Shown piece after piece: positions 14,901 through 26,889 of a stretch of 32,967 bases of DNA. Under the pieces are notes generated by a model. The model was not told where the DNA came from, ran no database searches, and saw only the letters and a program-made list of their open reading frames with translations. The DNA lies in the NCBI GenBank assembly GCA_012513395.1, contig JAAZCH010000182.1, positions 1 to 32,967 on the forward strand, given 5' to 3'. The translations under genes were made by a program, and so were the position numbers. Position 1 is the first letter of the stretch, and every line of letters starts with the position of its first letter. This DNA comes from Tissierellia bacterium (GTDB taxonomy: Bacteria > Bacillota_A > Clostridia > Tissierellales > Peptoniphilaceae).

Positions 14901-15800
14901 ATGAATTATCTACAAATTGAGGCATTTATGAAAATAGTAGAAGTTGGAAGTATGACAAAAGCTGCCGACGCTTTATTTGTGAGCCAATCTACGCTCTCTG
15001 ACAGAATAAACAAATTGGAAAATGATTTAAATGTAGAATTATTCTCAAGGGGACATGGTCCAAGAGGACTAACTCTAACTGAAAAAGGTATGAGCTTTAT
15101 TGAAGTTGCAAAAAAATATTTGTCTATGATGGATGACTTAGAAGACTGGAAAACCAATGAAGATTATAGGACTAATATATTTATAAGTGGTCCTCATAGC
15201 ATAAATTCATTTTTACTTCCCGAATTTTACAAAAAGTATACTGACTCTGAAATTAAATTAAATGTCAGTTCTCACTGGAATCACAATATTTATAATATGC
15301 TAGATACTTATGAGTTGGATGTCGGTGTAGTTTCAAGACCATATGGGTCAAAACATATAAAAACAACCGAATTTTTTCAAGAACGCCTAATCATTACGTA
15401 CAATCCTGATTATTCGGATTACTCAAATATTGAAGATGCTTCTGAGCTAAATAAAAGTGATGAAATCCATTTAGACTGGGGACCAGATTATGAGATTTGG
15501 TATCAAAAATATTGGAATATGAGCAAAATGCCAAAAATAACTGTAGATTCTGCGGAATTGTTGGCAGAACTTTTACAAACTGAAAATGCGTGGGCTGTTA
15601 TGCCATTATGTATTTATAGTTATATGAATCGTTGCAAACACAATATAAAAATTATAGAGAATATAGAGAAATTCTATCGAACTATTTATTTAGTAACACA
15701 ACGAAATGTTAAAGAAAATGTTCAACATTTAATTACTGATTTAACTGAGTTCTTAAAAAATGCTGAAGAAAAAGATCTAGTTAGGTTAATATTGAAATAA
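14901..15800 (+). CDS. LysR-family transcriptional regulator
   Basis: This 299-aa protein has the LysR N-terminal winged helix (FMKIVEVGSMTKAADALFVSQSTLSDRINKLE, in parts, residues 8-39; longest part quoted as GSMTKAADALFVSQ) and a periplasmic-binding-like effector domain from about residue 90. I chose the ATG at 14901 because AAGGAG lies 7 nt before it and the sequence MNYLQIEAF is the typical family start; an in-frame TTG 39 nt earlier has no ribosome site. It is divergent from the cyclic-amide operon and probably activates it in response to substrate or a pathway intermediate. A terminator follows at 15859. Confidence 0.9.
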   Translation: MNYLQIEAFMKIVEVGSMTKAADALFVSQSTLSDRINKLENDLNVELFSRGHGPRGLTLTEKGMSFIEVAKKYLSMMDDLEDWKTNEDYRTNIFISGPHSINSFLLPEFYKKYTDSEIKLNVSSHWNHNIYNMLDTYELDVGVVSRPYGSKHIKTTEFFQERLIITYNPDYSDYSNIEDASELNKSDEIHLDWGPDYEIWYQKYWNMSKMPKITVDSAELLAELLQTENAWAVMPLCIYSYMNRCKHNIKIIENIEKFYRTIYLVTQRNVKENVQHLITDLTEFLKNAEEKDLVRLILK

Positions 15801-15858
15801 ATTTATGTATTATAAAGAGACTGAGTTTTTCAATCTTCTCTTTCGTGAATTTGGTAGT

Positions 15859-15912
15859 AAAAACAACCAAGATAATTGTTGCTATTTCAGCATTTATCTT
15901 AGTTGTTTTTTG
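15859..15912 (+). terminator. Terminator after the LysR gene
   Basis: AAAAACAAC pairs with GTTGTTTTT (15859-15867, 15902-15910) and AAGATAA with TTATCTT (15869-15875, 15894-15900), separated by one mismatch, and a T-rich run follows. It ends the regulator transcript before the convergent dps gene. Confidence 0.75.
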
Positions 15913-15980
15913 ATTTTTCAAAGTTTTATGTAAAAATGTTGGAATTTTTCATATTTAATAATCATAGTTAAAATATAAAA

Positions 15981-16014
15981 ATAAATGACTCAAGTTTTTT
16001 AACTCAAGTCATTT
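15981..16014 (-). terminator. Probable terminator after dps
   Basis: AAATGACT and AGTCATTT arms (15983-15990, 16007-16014) with an inner AGTT/AACT pairing form a hairpin 15 bp after the dps stop; the minus-strand tail is U-rich but interrupted, so termination strength is uncertain. Confidence 0.55.
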
Positions 16015-16029
16015 ATATATTCTTTCAAC

Positions 16030-16449
16030 TTATTTTAACATACTTTCCATAAACCAAATTTGTTTAGTGTATCCTGCTATATGATCTTCCATCATATTTG
16101 CTAAGTCAAATTTTTCGCCAGCTTCTTCTCTAATTTCTAGAGCTAGTTCTTTTTGCAGTTTAATAAGTTCTAATGCTGTTTCTACAGCTGCTTTGCTAGT
16201 TACTCCTTGACTTTCAATTTCTTCCACTGTAGCAAGTTCTAAATAGTCTGCTACTTTTGCTTTAGGAAAAACTCCAACTTGTTTTTGGTATTCTGCTACT
16301 TCATCAAATTTTTCGTTGAAGTCATCGTATAAAGATTCTAAATATTCGTGAACTGCTTTAAAAGTAAATCCTTCTACGTTCCAGTGTAAGTTGTGAAGTT
16401 TTACATTTCCTACTAATAAATTTGCTAAATATACATCTATTTTTTTCAT
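16030..16449 (-). CDS. dps: Dps family ferritin-like DNA-protection protein
   Basis: This 139-aa protein forms a 12-subunit shell that oxidises and stores iron using peroxide, protecting DNA. The inter-subunit ferroxidase residues are seen with correct spacing: H22-W23 in LHWNVEG, H34, D49 and E53 in DEVAE. Length is slightly short, without a long basic N-terminal tail, so DNA binding by a tail is unlikely. GGAGG lies 8 nt before the ATG. The promoter is consensus, and a perfect dyad matching a PerR box lies just upstream, implying peroxide-responsive control. Confidence 0.94.
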   Translation of the reverse strand: MKKIDVYLANLLVGNVKLHNLHWNVEGFTFKAVHEYLESLYDDFNEKFDEVAEYQKQVGVFPKAKVADYLELATVEEIESQGVTSKAAVETALELIKLQKELALEIREEAGEKFDLANMMEDHIAGYTKQIWFMESMLK

Positions 16450-16497
16450 TTAAATTTCCTCCTCTAATTTAAGAAGTCTTGTTCTTCTTATAAATGA

Positions 16498-16526
16498 ATT
16501 ATACATCTAGTGATATTTAGTGTCAA
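16498..16526 (-). promoter_or_regulatory. dps promoter
   Basis: Both hexamers are perfect: -35 TTGACA (16521-16526), 17-bp spacer, -10 TATAAT (16498-16503), about 49 bp before the ATG. Confidence 0.82.
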
Positions 16527-16531
16527 TACTA

Positions 16532-16550
16532 AATTAGAATAATTCTAATT
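16532..16550. promoter_or_regulatory. PerR-like box upstream of dps
   Basis: AATTAGAATAATTCTAATT is a perfect 9-1-9 dyad. Its core TTAGAAT-N-ATTCTAA has the 7-1-7 form of Fur-family sites and matches the PerR consensus TTATAATNATTATAA at 12 of 14 fixed positions. It lies about 5 bp upstream of the dps -35. Dps/MrgA genes are classic PerR targets. No Fur-family gene is in the window. Confidence 0.68.
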
Positions 16551-16562
16551 GTTTTTTAAAAA

Positions 16563-16587
16563 AAAGACAAGCTCTTAACTTGTCTTT
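16563..16587 (-). terminator. Terminator of the V-ATPase operon
   Basis: AAAGACAAG and CTTGTCTTT (16563-16571, 16579-16587) form a 9-bp stem followed on the minus strand by a long U run (16550-16562 region). It overlaps the stop codon of the D subunit gene, so it closes the operon tightly. Confidence 0.82.
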
Positions 16588-17242
16588 AATTATTTGCAAT
16601 CAAATCCTTAGTCTTCATTAAACGAGTAATGGTTTCTCTTTCGTTTTCTTCTAGTTTCATTCGAATAAATTTGATTGTTTCTTCTAAGTCTGGAATAGTT
16701 CTGTACTCTAATGCATTTACTCTACGTCTTGTGACTTCAATTTCATCTGCCATTAGTTGTGCAGTTTTTTCCACTTCTGCTAATTCTAACAATTGGTTTA
16801 AAATTTTATCTAGCCTGGATACCGCTCTGTCTAGTTCTGCATTTGTGTGAGTAAATCCGTAAGGGTAGATGCTAGAAGATTGCCTTTCATCTCCTAAATC
16901 TACTACATTTTTTTTAATAAATTCCATTTCTGGAATATTCACACTCATTATATTATTCACCTTTACATCAACATAAACTCTTTGCTTTGGAAGAGATAAT
17001 GCTAACTCTAGGAAATTTGGAACTGAAATAGCACTAGCCATTGTGAAGTCTTTGAAAGAATTAATAAGCTCGCTTTCAACTTCAATTCTCAACTTTTCAT
17101 TTTTTCTTATTAAGATGATAAATCTACGAACCAATTCATCTTGTTTGTCTTTTAGTAATTTATGACCCCTAGATGCAACTGCATATCTTCTACGAAGTCT
17201 TTGCAACTCCATACGGGTAGGATTGACATTTAAAATAGCCAT
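16586..17242 (-). CDS. ntpD: V-type ATP synthase subunit D (central stalk)
   Basis: This 218-aa protein is the rotor shaft inside the A3B3 head. Predicted long coiled-coil helices flank the middle; the start [20 protein letters not shown] (residues 3-22) and the segment [18 protein letters not shown] near 171 are hallmarks of the family. It is the last gene of the operon, 10 nt after subunit B, as in the enterococcal ntp operon apart from trailing genes. A terminator overlaps its stop. Confidence 0.95.
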   Translation of the reverse strand: MAILNVNPTRMELQRLRRRYAVASRGHKLLKDKQDELVRRFIILIRKNEKLRIEVESELINSFKDFTMASAISVPNFLELALSLPKQRVYVDVKVNNIMSVNIPEMEFIKKNVVDLGDERQSSSIYPYGFTHTNAELDRAVSRLDKILNQLLELAEVEKTAQLMADEIEVTRRRVNALEYRTIPDLEETIKFIRMKLEENERETITRLMKTKDLIANN

Positions 17243-17252
17243 TTTGTCTCAC

Positions 17253-18707
17253 CTATCTTTCTTCTTCGTCTTCTATTACTAAATCTTTCTCAATTACTTC
17301 AAGTTCTTCTAATATTTCTTCATCGGTTTCCTTATCTGCTGGTCCTAAATATTTCTCAATTAATCTGTCATCGATTCTCTTGAGCTCGTATCTTGGAAGC
17401 ATAGCTAAAAGTTCCCATCCTAAATCCAAGGTTTCAGTAATGGATCTATCGGTGTAGAATCCTTGGCCTACATATCTTTTTTCAAATTCATCAGCAAATT
17501 TCATAAATGCCTTGTCTGTATCTGATAATGCAGACTCACCTAAAATCGTAGCTAGCTCTCTAGATTGAATTCCAGATGTGTATGCTGCGTAAATTTGGTT
17601 CATGGTATTTGCGTGATCTTCTCTAGTTTTGCCTTCTCCTATACCTTTGTCTTTTAGACGGGATAGAGATGGTGTAACATCTAATGGTGGCGCAATACTA
17701 GCCCTGTGTAATTCCCTAGATATAATTATTTGACCTTCTGTAATATATCCTGTAAGGTCAGGAATTGGATGAGTGATGTCATCTTCTGGCATCGTAAGGA
17801 TTGGGATTTGTGTAATAGATCCTTCACGTCCCTTTATTCTTCCTGCTCTTTCGTATATACCTGCCAAGTCTGTATAGAGATATCCTGGATATCCACGACG
17901 TCCTGGTACTTCTTTTCTAGCTGCAGATACTTCACGAAGTGCTTCGGCATAGTTTGTCATATCCGTCATAATTACGAGTACGTGCATACCTTTTTCAAAT
18001 GCCAAATATTCTGCACAAGTCAGTGCCATCTTTGGAGTTGAAATTCTTTCTATCGCAGGGTCATCTGCCAAGTTAATAAACAGCACTGATTGGTCAATGG
18101 AACCATGCTCGTTAAAGTCATCTATAAAGTATTGAGACTCTTCAAATGTAATTCCAAGGGCTGCAAAAACTATAGCAAATTTGGAATCTTGTCCTAAAAC
18201 TTTTGCTTGTCTAGCGATTTGTGCCGCTAAATTATTATGAGGCATACCTGACGCTGAGAATATTGGAAGCTTTTGTCCACGAACTAGTGTATTAAGTCCG
18301 TCGATAACAGAAATACCTGTCTGAATAAACTCGTCTGGATAGTTTCTGGAAACTGGATTCATAGGAGTTCCGTTGATATCTCTAAGTTCTTCTGCAATAA
18401 TTTCAGGTCCGCCATCGATAGGTTGTCCTAGTCCGTCGAATACTCGACCGATCATCGCTTCACTTACCCCTAATTCTAGTGGCTTTCCTAAAAATCTAGA
18501 GCTAGTACCTTTTAGATTAATTCCACTTGTACCTTCGTAAATTTGTACCAAGGCTCTGTCTTCGTTAATCTCCAAAACTCTTCCACGACGTCTTTCGCCG
18601 TTTTGAAGTCTGATGTCTACTAGTTCTTCAAACTTAACGCCTTCTACACCTTCTACTACCATTAGAGGACCTACAACTTCCGTTGCTGTTTTATATTCTT
18701 TTAGCAT
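17253..18707 (-). CDS. ntpB: V-type ATP synthase subunit B
   Basis: This 484-aa non-catalytic subunit alternates with A in the head. The P-loop position reads [12 protein letters not shown] (near residue 150), which lacks the Walker GKT, as expected for B. Segments typical of the family include [16 protein letters not shown] near 85, [16 protein letters not shown] near 247 and [14 protein letters not shown] near 268. Length is slightly above the usual 455-470 because of an acidic C-terminal tail (about residues 455-484, rich in E and D). It overlaps the A stop by one base (TAATG). Confidence 0.96.
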   Translation of the reverse strand: MLKEYKTATEVVGPLMVVEGVEGVKFEELVDIRLQNGERRRGRVLEINEDRALVQIYEGTSGINLKGTSSRFLGKPLELGVSEAMIGRVFDGLGQPIDGGPEIIAEELRDINGTPMNPVSRNYPDEFIQTGISVIDGLNTLVRGQKLPIFSASGMPHNNLAAQIARQAKVLGQDSKFAIVFAALGITFEESQYFIDDFNEHGSIDQSVLFINLADDPAIERISTPKMALTCAEYLAFEKGMHVLVIMTDMTNYAEALREVSAARKEVPGRRGYPGYLYTDLAGIYERAGRIKGREGSITQIPILTMPEDDITHPIPDLTGYITEGQIIISRELHRASIAPPLDVTPSLSRLKDKGIGEGKTREDHANTMNQIYAAYTSGIQSRELATILGESALSDTDKAFMKFADEFEKRYVGQGFYTDRSITETLDLGWELLAMLPRYELKRIDDRLIEKYLGPADKETDEEILEELEVIEKDLVIEDEEER

Positions 18708-20479
18708 TATTGTATTCCTCCTTTGTCTATTAGTTGTGTGATTTCGTCTTTTATTTGTTGTCTAATTTCATCGATTTCAGCTACTGCTGTTTCGTTATTG
18801 ATATATTTCATTCTTGCGATTTTTTCTCTTACTGGAAGTTCTTTGATTTCTCTTAGATAAACTTTCGCATCCAAAGCTTTTAAACTCTCTTTATAAAATT
18901 CCAAAATAGAATTAAGCATTACTATTTGCTTTTCCAGTGGACAGAAAGTATCTACTTCATGGAAGGAGTTTTGTTGCAAAAAGTCTTCTCGAAGCATTTT
19001 TGCTACTTCTAGTTTCAATTGGTCTTGTTCAGATAGTGAATCTGCTCCTACTAGTCTTACAATTTCTTGAAGTTCTGATTCATCTGTCAAGATACTCATC
19101 GCTTCTTTTCTAGTTTTAGAAAAAGTTTTGTCTACATTCTCATCGAAGTAGTGATCGATTTTGTCTTGATAAAGTGAGTATGAATTTATCCAGTTAATCG
19201 CTGGGAAGTGACGTGCATATGATAGTGCGTAATCAAGTCCCCAGAAAACTTTTACTATTCTCAAAGTAGATTGAGTTACTGGCTCAGACAAGTCTCCGCC
19301 TGGAGGAGAAACTGCTCCTATAGCAGTAAGTGCTCCTTCTCTTCCTTCTTTTCCTTGGGATAAAACTCTTCCCGCTCTTTCGTAGAACTCTGCAATACGT
19401 GATGCCAAATAAGCTGGATAACCTTCGTCTCCAGGCATCTCTTCTAGACGTCCTGACATTTCACGAAGTGCTTCTGCCCATCTGGATGTAGAGTCTGCGA
19501 ATAGCGCTACGGAATAACCCATATCTCTAAAGTATTCAGCAATAGTTATTCCTGTGTAAATACTAGCTTCCCTCGCTGCTACTGGCATATTGGATGTGTT
19601 GGCAATAAGAACAGTTCTCTTCATCAAGGATTCTCCCGTTTCTGGGTCAATCAATGCAGGGAATTCTTCTAATACGTCAGTCATTTCGTTTCCACGTTCT
19701 CCACAGCCTACGTAAATTACGATTTGTGCATCAGAATATTTTGCAAGCTGATGCTGAATTACAGTCTTTCCTGAACCAAATGGTCCTGGTATCGCTGCTG
19801 TTCCTCCCTTTGCTGTTGGGAAAAATGTATCTATAACTCTTTGTCCTGTTATAAGCGGGTATTTAGGGTCGAATTTTTTTGCATATGGTCTACCTTTTCT
19901 TACTGGCCACTTTTGCATTAAAGATAATTCTTTGATTTCATCATTCTCAGTTTTAATCACATAAACTACATCATCTACTTGATATTGTCCTGATTCGATG
20001 GCTGTAATTTCCCCTCTAATTCCAGGAGGAACCATAATACTATGAAGAACTAAGCTAGTTTCTTGAACCGTACCAACTACATCTCCTTCTTGTACTACAT
20101 CTCCAACCTTAACTGTTGCTTCGAAATCCCAAAGCTTTTCTCTGTCCAAAGATGGAACAACTACTCCCCTAGTTAGGAAGTCGCCTGCTTCAAATCTCAA
20201 TCTTTCAAGGGGTCTTTGGATTCCGTCAAACATTCCCTCAATCATTCCAGGTCCTAGTTCAACAGAAAGAGGAGCGCCTGTCGTATATACTGGTTCTCCT
20301 GGACCTATCCCCGTTGTTTCTTCATATACTTGAATAGAAGCTCTGTCGCCTCTCATCTCTATTATTTCGCCAATGAGTTTGTCCTTTGAAACTTCTACTA
20401 CGTCGTAGACATTCGCATCGGACATTCCCACTGCTTCAACCAAAGGTCCGGAGACCTTAACTATTTTTCCTGTATTCAA
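18707..20479 (-). CDS. ntpA: V-type ATP synthase catalytic subunit A
   Basis: This subunit hydrolyses or makes ATP. It carries the Walker A loop GPFGSGKT and the following [11 protein letters not shown], the [26 protein letters not shown] core (quoted in part: [16 protein letters not shown]) and the long non-homologous insert before the P-loop. I place the start at TTG (20477-20479), giving 590 aa beginning [12 protein letters not shown], because GAGG lies 7 nt upstream and the family starts there; the longer frame from 20527 would overlap subunit F and add 16 atypical residues. It starts 16 nt after the F stop and is coupled to B. Confidence 0.95.
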   Translation of the reverse strand: MNTGKIVKVSGPLVEAVGMSDANVYDVVEVSKDKLIGEIIEMRGDRASIQVYEETTGIGPGEPVYTTGAPLSVELGPGMIEGMFDGIQRPLERLRFEAGDFLTRGVVVPSLDREKLWDFEATVKVGDVVQEGDVVGTVQETSLVLHSIMVPPGIRGEITAIESGQYQVDDVVYVIKTENDEIKELSLMQKWPVRKGRPYAKKFDPKYPLITGQRVIDTFFPTAKGGTAAIPGPFGSGKTVIQHQLAKYSDAQIVIYVGCGERGNEMTDVLEEFPALIDPETGESLMKRTVLIANTSNMPVAAREASIYTGITIAEYFRDMGYSVALFADSTSRWAEALREMSGRLEEMPGDEGYPAYLASRIAEFYERAGRVLSQGKEGREGALTAIGAVSPPGGDLSEPVTQSTLRIVKVFWGLDYALSYARHFPAINWINSYSLYQDKIDHYFDENVDKTFSKTRKEAMSILTDESELQEIVRLVGADSLSEQDQLKLEVAKMLREDFLQQNSFHEVDTFCPLEKQIVMLNSILEFYKESLKALDAKVYLREIKELPVREKIARMKYINNETAVAEIDEIRQQIKDEITQLIDKGGIQ

Positions 20480-20495
20480 TAATAGACCTCGCTTT

Positions 20496-20804
20496 CTATA
20501 ATATATTGGAGCCCAATGCTTTTTCAACGCTTTTGATTATTCTATCCATACCTATATTTGAAGTTCCTTGGTTACTTGGAATCATTATTATAGCTGGAGT
20601 AACTTCTGCATTGTAGCGATTTATGGTTTCAATAGCTTTTGTAGCCATCTGCTCCGTAATGAAGATTATCCCATAATCTTCTGCTGCAAGTCTCTCAATA
20701 GTTCTTCTAATATCTATTTCGTTTTCCGGCGCGAAGACATTTAATCCCAATGCTCGAAATCCAAGAACAGAGTCTTTATCGCCAATTACACCAATTTTAC
20801 GCAA
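20496..20804 (-). CDS. ntpG: V-type ATP synthase subunit F
   Basis: This 102-aa central-stalk protein starts [20 protein letters not shown], the family signature, and has IIFITEQMA near 55. It binds D within the rotor. Its start overlaps the C stop by 8 nt. It corresponds to NtpG in enterococcal nomenclature. Length is usual. Confidence 0.94.
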   Translation of the reverse strand: MRKIGVIGDKDSVLGFRALGLNVFAPENEIDIRRTIERLAAEDYGIIFITEQMATKAIETINRYNAEVTPAIIMIPSNQGTSNIGMDRIIKSVEKALGSNIL

Positions 20805-21798
20805 TTAACTCACCTGTCCTTTTTTTAATATCTTCAGGAGACAATCCATTTAATTTCCCAACTGCAATAGTTCGAATAATTTGAATTTCTCTTTCTTTTC
20901 TCAACATATATGAGAATAAAACTTCCGGTCCATAAGTTACATACTTACCTTTTATTGCTATCTTATCTAAAAAGTTTTCAGCACCTTCTCTAAAATGAAG
21001 TAGCTTGTCATCTTCTTTCCATTTGTCTAAAGAATTTAGTAGTGTAGGATATATATCATATTTTTTCAATTCGTCGATTATCTTATCCATATCTTCAAAA
21101 TAGTATTTTATATAGATATCTCTTGGTATGTTTCCACCTTCTATCAAAAAGTCATATACACAGTTTATCCTGTGATTCTGTCTCTTGCCTCTCAGAGTCA
21201 TGTTTATATTTTGAGCATCTATTAAATTTTTTACATATTCAATAATATATGGTGAGCCTACTCGGTTCGCCAAACATAACATATACTCATTTTGAAGTCT
21301 GTCCATTGTCATATCAAGTCTTTGGGGGTCTTTGCTTTCTTCATACTCATCCAAAGCAGTATTAATATATTCATGGAAATACATGTTCTTACTAGCTCTT
21401 CCACTCTCTTCTAGCTCTTGGTAAAGCCCACGATAATTGTAATCTGTGATTCTCATCAAAAGATCTGTTAAATCTTCTTTTAGAATATGGCTTTTAATTA
21501 CCGTTTTTATATTATGGAAAATATATTCAGACGCCAAAATTTCTACTACTTCAGGGTCTTTGGAAGCTTTATAAAACTCCTTGAACATTTCTACCAAGTT
21601 TTGATCCAAAGCTTTGTCAAATTCTCTTCTAGATTCTATGACATTGACTGCATCTGAATATTTTGTTTCAGCCAATATCCTTTTGAAATCTTCAAAATTA
21701 TCAGAATCTACAAGTCTATTAAATGTGACTTTATCTAAAAGTCCTTTTTCATACACTCTGGTTGTTGTCGAGGCTTGAATGTAATCTTCACGATTCAT
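20797..21798 (-). CDS. ntpC: V-type ATP synthase subunit C
   Basis: This 333-aa soluble helical protein links the rotor ring to the central stalk (the bacterial C equals eukaryotic d). Sequence is mostly charged helices, with the repeated family pattern [12 protein letters not shown] near 95-106 and NMTLRGKRQ near 199-207. Length is at the upper side of normal. It lies between E and F in the standard order; the identification relies on both sequence and position. Confidence 0.92.
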   Translation of the reverse strand: MNREDYIQASTTTRVYEKGLLDKVTFNRLVDSDNFEDFKRILAETKYSDAVNVIESRREFDKALDQNLVEMFKEFYKASKDPEVVEILASEYIFHNIKTVIKSHILKEDLTDLLMRITDYNYRGLYQELEESGRASKNMYFHEYINTALDEYEESKDPQRLDMTMDRLQNEYMLCLANRVGSPYIIEYVKNLIDAQNINMTLRGKRQNHRINCVYDFLIEGGNIPRDIYIKYYFEDMDKIIDELKKYDIYPTLLNSLDKWKEDDKLLHFREGAENFLDKIAIKGKYVTYGPEVLFSYMLRKEREIQIIRTIAVGKLNGLSPEDIKKRTGELIA

Positions 21799-21814
21799 AT
21801 TTTAACTCCAATCT

Positions 21815-22366
21815 CTATTCTGACAAGAATTTTACAAGCTCCGGTCCTATGCTATCCCTGTTGTCTTGTAAGATGTCTTCGTATTTGTAATTATAATTTA
21901 TTCTATCAGACATCAAAATAAAACCATTATCTACAAAATTTTCTTCGTCTATTTCTACATCTAAATTAGCATTTTTAAGTGCATTTATGCGACTTTTAGG
22001 GATTTGTAATCTAAGGTTCTTATCTCCTAGATTTTTTAAAATCTTTTTGATTTCATTTATAAATTCCTCGTCACTTTTAGAATTCATTTTTTCCAAAGAT
22101 AATTTCATGACTCTGTCTATTAGCCTTTGTCTTTCTACCAGCCTTTGGTCTCTGATTCTAATTTCTGCATTTTCGCTAATTCTGATGTAGGTTGATTCAG
22201 CCTTATTCTTGGCATCTTCTAAAATTTTATCCTTTTCTTTATTAGCGCCATCAATAAGCTGAAGTTTAAGATTTTCGACTTCTACTTGCGCGTCTGATTG
22301 AATTTCTTCAATTTTTTCATTCGCTTCTTCTTTTAGCTTATTAATAATATTGTCTATTTTTGACAT
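21815..22366 (-). CDS. ntpE: V-type ATP synthase subunit E (peripheral stalk)
   Basis: This 183-aa protein has a long N-terminal charged helix (residues 1-95, e.g. EEANEKIEEIQSDAQVEVEN) that pairs with the G/H subunit as the stator, and a small C-terminal domain contacting B. GFILMSDRINYNYKYEDIL near 148 is the usual C-terminal sequence type. It sits 12 nt after K and 16 nt before C. Confidence 0.9.
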   Translation of the reverse strand: MSKIDNIINKLKEEANEKIEEIQSDAQVEVENLKLQLIDGANKEKDKILEDAKNKAESTYIRISENAEIRIRDQRLVERQRLIDRVMKLSLEKMNSKSDEEFINEIKKILKNLGDKNLRLQIPKSRINALKNANLDVEIDEENFVDNGFILMSDRINYNYKYEDILQDNRDSIGPELVKFLSE

Positions 22367-22378
22367 CTACATCATCCT

Positions 22379-24803
<2,425 letters not shown>

Positions 24804-24804
24804 A

Positions 24805-25116
24805 TCAAATCACTATCCTTTCTAATACCAACTCAACAGCTTTGCTTAATTCTTTGTCAGTAAGATTTTTCATTTGCTCAAATTCCAATTCGCCTTTTTT
24901 TAAGAGTTCGTCTGAAAGCTCTTCAGCTTCTTTAGTCTTCTTTTCAATAATTTCTTTGGCTTCTTGGTTAGCCCTGTCAATAATTTCTTGAGCTTGGGTT
25001 TCTCCTTCGGATTGGGCGCGCCTTATGGATTCAGACGCAGCGTTTTTTGCCTCTTGAACTTTCAATTCCAAATCTTCTTCCAATTTTCTTATTTCTTGTA
25101 TAGAATCTATTATCAA
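24805..25116 (-). CDS. ntpF: V-type ATP synthase subunit G/H (peripheral stalk)
   Basis: This small protein of about 103 aa is almost entirely a charged coiled coil (e.g. RKLEEDLELKVQEAKNAASE), the right partner for subunit E in the peripheral stalk. It is the first gene of the operon, as NtpF is in E. hirae. I prefer the TTG at 25114-25116, because GGGGTGAGG lies just upstream; an ATG at 25131 would have that G-run inside the coding sequence and no ribosome site of its own. A TATAAT is found 26 bp upstream. Confidence 0.88.
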   Translation of the reverse strand: MIIDSIQEIRKLEEDLELKVQEAKNAASESIRRAQSEGETQAQEIIDRANQEAKEIIEKKTKEAEELSDELLKKGELEFEQMKNLTDKELSKAVELVLERIVI

Positions 25117-25141
25117 TGCCTCACCCCCCATATTTGTTATA

Positions 25142-25147
25142 ATTATA
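25142..25147 (-). promoter_or_regulatory. Probable -10 of the V-ATPase operon promoter
   Basis: TATAAT (25142-25147) lies 26 bp before the subunit G/H TTG. The -35 position at 17 bp is poor (TATATT). No terminator separates the upstream MocR gene, so read-through from it is also possible. Confidence 0.45.
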
Positions 25148-25191
25148 AACTATCTACCCGATGAAATATATAAATATTCTTACAGTTTCAT

Positions 25192-26565
25192 CTAGAGAAT
25201 TTGTAATATCTTACCAATTCCCTCAGTTAATAAATCTCTGGACAGCCCACCAAAACCCAAAATAAATTTTGACCGAGATGGTTTTTCTCCACTGTAATAC
25301 TCCGAAAGTGGCGAAATGGAAATTCCTGCGTCTAGGAACTCCTTCTTTAATTCACTGTCAGATTTTTTAGTGTCAAACTCCACTACGATATGAATTCCCG
25401 CATCTGCTCCAGAAATATCTAATACCTTAGGTTCTTTTTCCAACGCTTTAATTGCGGCTTCTCGATTTTTTTTGTAAGTTCTCCTCATCCTATTGAGATG
25501 CCTTTCAAAATGACCATTTGTTAAAAATTCTGCCATTACCATTTGTTCTATGACTGGCACTGAACATATAAAAAAAGGCGCATCCTCAGATAGACTTTCC
25601 ATAAGACTTTCTGGCAAAATCATATAACTTATCCTAAGGGATGGAGCTACAGATTTTGAAAAACTTCCCATATATATTACCTTATCCTCAGTGTCCAAAC
25701 TCTTTAATGGATCAATGGGTTTGCCTACGTATCTAAACTCACTGTCGTAGTCGTCTTCAATTACGTAGTTATTTGAACTCATATTCGCCCAATGTAGAAC
25801 TTGTAATCTCTTACTTATAGGCATTATCGTTCCAGTGGGAAATTGATGAGAAGGCGTAATAGTCAAGATACTTACATCACTTTTTTTCAAAGTATCTATA
25901 TCTATTCCTTCCGACCCTATTTCAATAGGAACTACACCAAAGCCTCTCGACTTAATCATAGAAGGTAATATATCATATCCCGGATTTTCTACCCCAAAAA
26001 TATTATCCTGGGGGAAAATATAAAATAGAATTTGAAATAAATATTCCATTCCCGAACTGATTACTATATTTTTTGGATTTACAATCAGTCCTCGAGATTC
26101 CCTTAGGTATTTTGAAATAGCTACCTTAAATTCTAGCTTCCCATTAGGGTCAGAGTTAGTGAGAATGTTTTCACGATATTTTTCAATTACCTGCCTATAA
26201 AGTTTGGAAAAGGTATAAAAAGGAAATTCTCCTTCGGATATTGCACTTGAAGAAAAGTCATAGATAATCTCTTGGCTTTTCTCTTTTTTGAAGGATGATA
26301 CTTCTTGGATAGGATTACCTACGTTGATATTACTTAAATGTTCAACAAAATAACCTCTTCTTTCAATGGCTATAATAAATCCTTCCTCTTCTAATAGATA
26401 GTACGCCTTCGTCACTGTATTCACACTTAGACCCAGTGAATCGGATAAGTATCTTTTAGATGGAAGTTTTTCGCCACTTTTTATTTCTCCCTCCACAATT
26501 CTTTTCTTGTAATATTCATAGAGCTGAAGGTAAAGAGGATATTCTAAATTATTGTCAATTATCAA
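25192..26565 (-). CDS. MocR-type regulator (GntR helix-turn-helix fused to aminotransferase fold)
   Basis: This 457-aa protein has an N-terminal GntR winged helix (LYLQLYEYYKKRIVEGEI, about 11-28; GLSVNTVTKAYYLLEEEGF near 45-63) joined by a linker to a type-I aminotransferase domain. PLP-binding residues are visible: D271/D272 in IEDDYDSEFRY and the lysine K304 in GSFSKSVAPSLR. MocR proteins use PLP and often an amino compound as effector. No pdxS/T, GABA or taurine genes are adjacent, so the target is unknown; it lies just upstream of the V-ATPase operon in the same direction. The start at 26565 has AAGGAG upstream. A consensus-like promoter precedes it. Confidence 0.93.
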   Translation of the reverse strand: MIIDNNLEYPLYLQLYEYYKKRIVEGEIKSGEKLPSKRYLSDSLGLSVNTVTKAYYLLEEEGFIIAIERRGYFVEHLSNINVGNPIQEVSSFKKEKSQEIIYDFSSSAISEGEFPFYTFSKLYRQVIEKYRENILTNSDPNGKLEFKVAISKYLRESRGLIVNPKNIVISSGMEYLFQILFYIFPQDNIFGVENPGYDILPSMIKSRGFGVVPIEIGSEGIDIDTLKKSDVSILTITPSHQFPTGTIMPISKRLQVLHWANMSSNNYVIEDDYDSEFRYVGKPIDPLKSLDTEDKVIYMGSFSKSVAPSLRISYMILPESLMESLSEDAPFFICSVPVIEQMVMAEFLTNGHFERHLNRMRRTYKKNREAAIKALEKEPKVLDISGADAGIHIVVEFDTKKSDSELKKEFLDAGISISPLSEYYSGEKPSRSKFILGFGGLSRDLLTEGIGKILQIL

Positions 26566-26597
26566 TCTCCTTCCCCCCTATTTATGAACATAGTTTT

Positions 26598-26626
26598 ATT
26601 TTAGCATTATTAAAGATACATTACAA
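26598..26626 (-). promoter_or_regulatory. Promoter of the MocR regulator gene
   Basis: -35 TTGTAA (26621-26626), 17-bp spacer, -10 TAAAAT (26598-26603), about 33 bp before the start codon. Confidence 0.6.
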
Positions 26627-26842
26627 TATGAATTTGTTTAAACTTATCTTTCAAAGCTCATAAAATACCGATAAGCAAAAAACTAACAATCCTATATCTT
26701 GCCTCTTCTCTTATCTAGACAAGCTATATCTTGAATTCCTCAGTGTAACTATAAAATAAAAACCATATAAATATTTAATTATACTAAAATATTTATATAT
26801 TTATTTTCTCAATATTTGATAAAATTTACCGTGTTTTATGTT

Positions 26843-26884
26843 ACAAAAAATTCCCTGAGTTCCATTTCAAAACCCAGAGAATTT
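26843..26884 (-). terminator. Terminator of the glp cluster
   Basis: On the minus strand AAATTCTCTG pairs with CAGGGAATTT (26875-26884, 26848-26857; one G-U), with further pairing toward the loop and six U after the stem. It begins 5 bp after the glpP stop. Confidence 0.8.
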
Positions 26885-26889
26885 GTCTA

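Larger units (their letters stand above)
26566..26889. other. Intergenic region between MocR gene and glpP
   Basis: These 324 bp contain the MocR promoter (26598-26626) near one end and the glpP terminator (26848-26884) at the other. Between them is very AT-rich sequence (26750-26830 has TATTTAAT-like runs) with no open frame above a few dozen codons and no RNA gene that I recognise. Confidence 0.7.

Noticed and set aside
16450..16490. Weak hairpin AAGAAG/CTTCTT in the dps leader as a riboswitch
   Set aside because: Only six weak base pairs, no alternate structure and no known riboswitch core.
26566..26889. Possible small RNA or short gene in the AT-rich gap
   Set aside because: Only promoter and terminator elements are visible; the remaining sequence has no stable hairpin with a T-run and no ribosome site with a frame.
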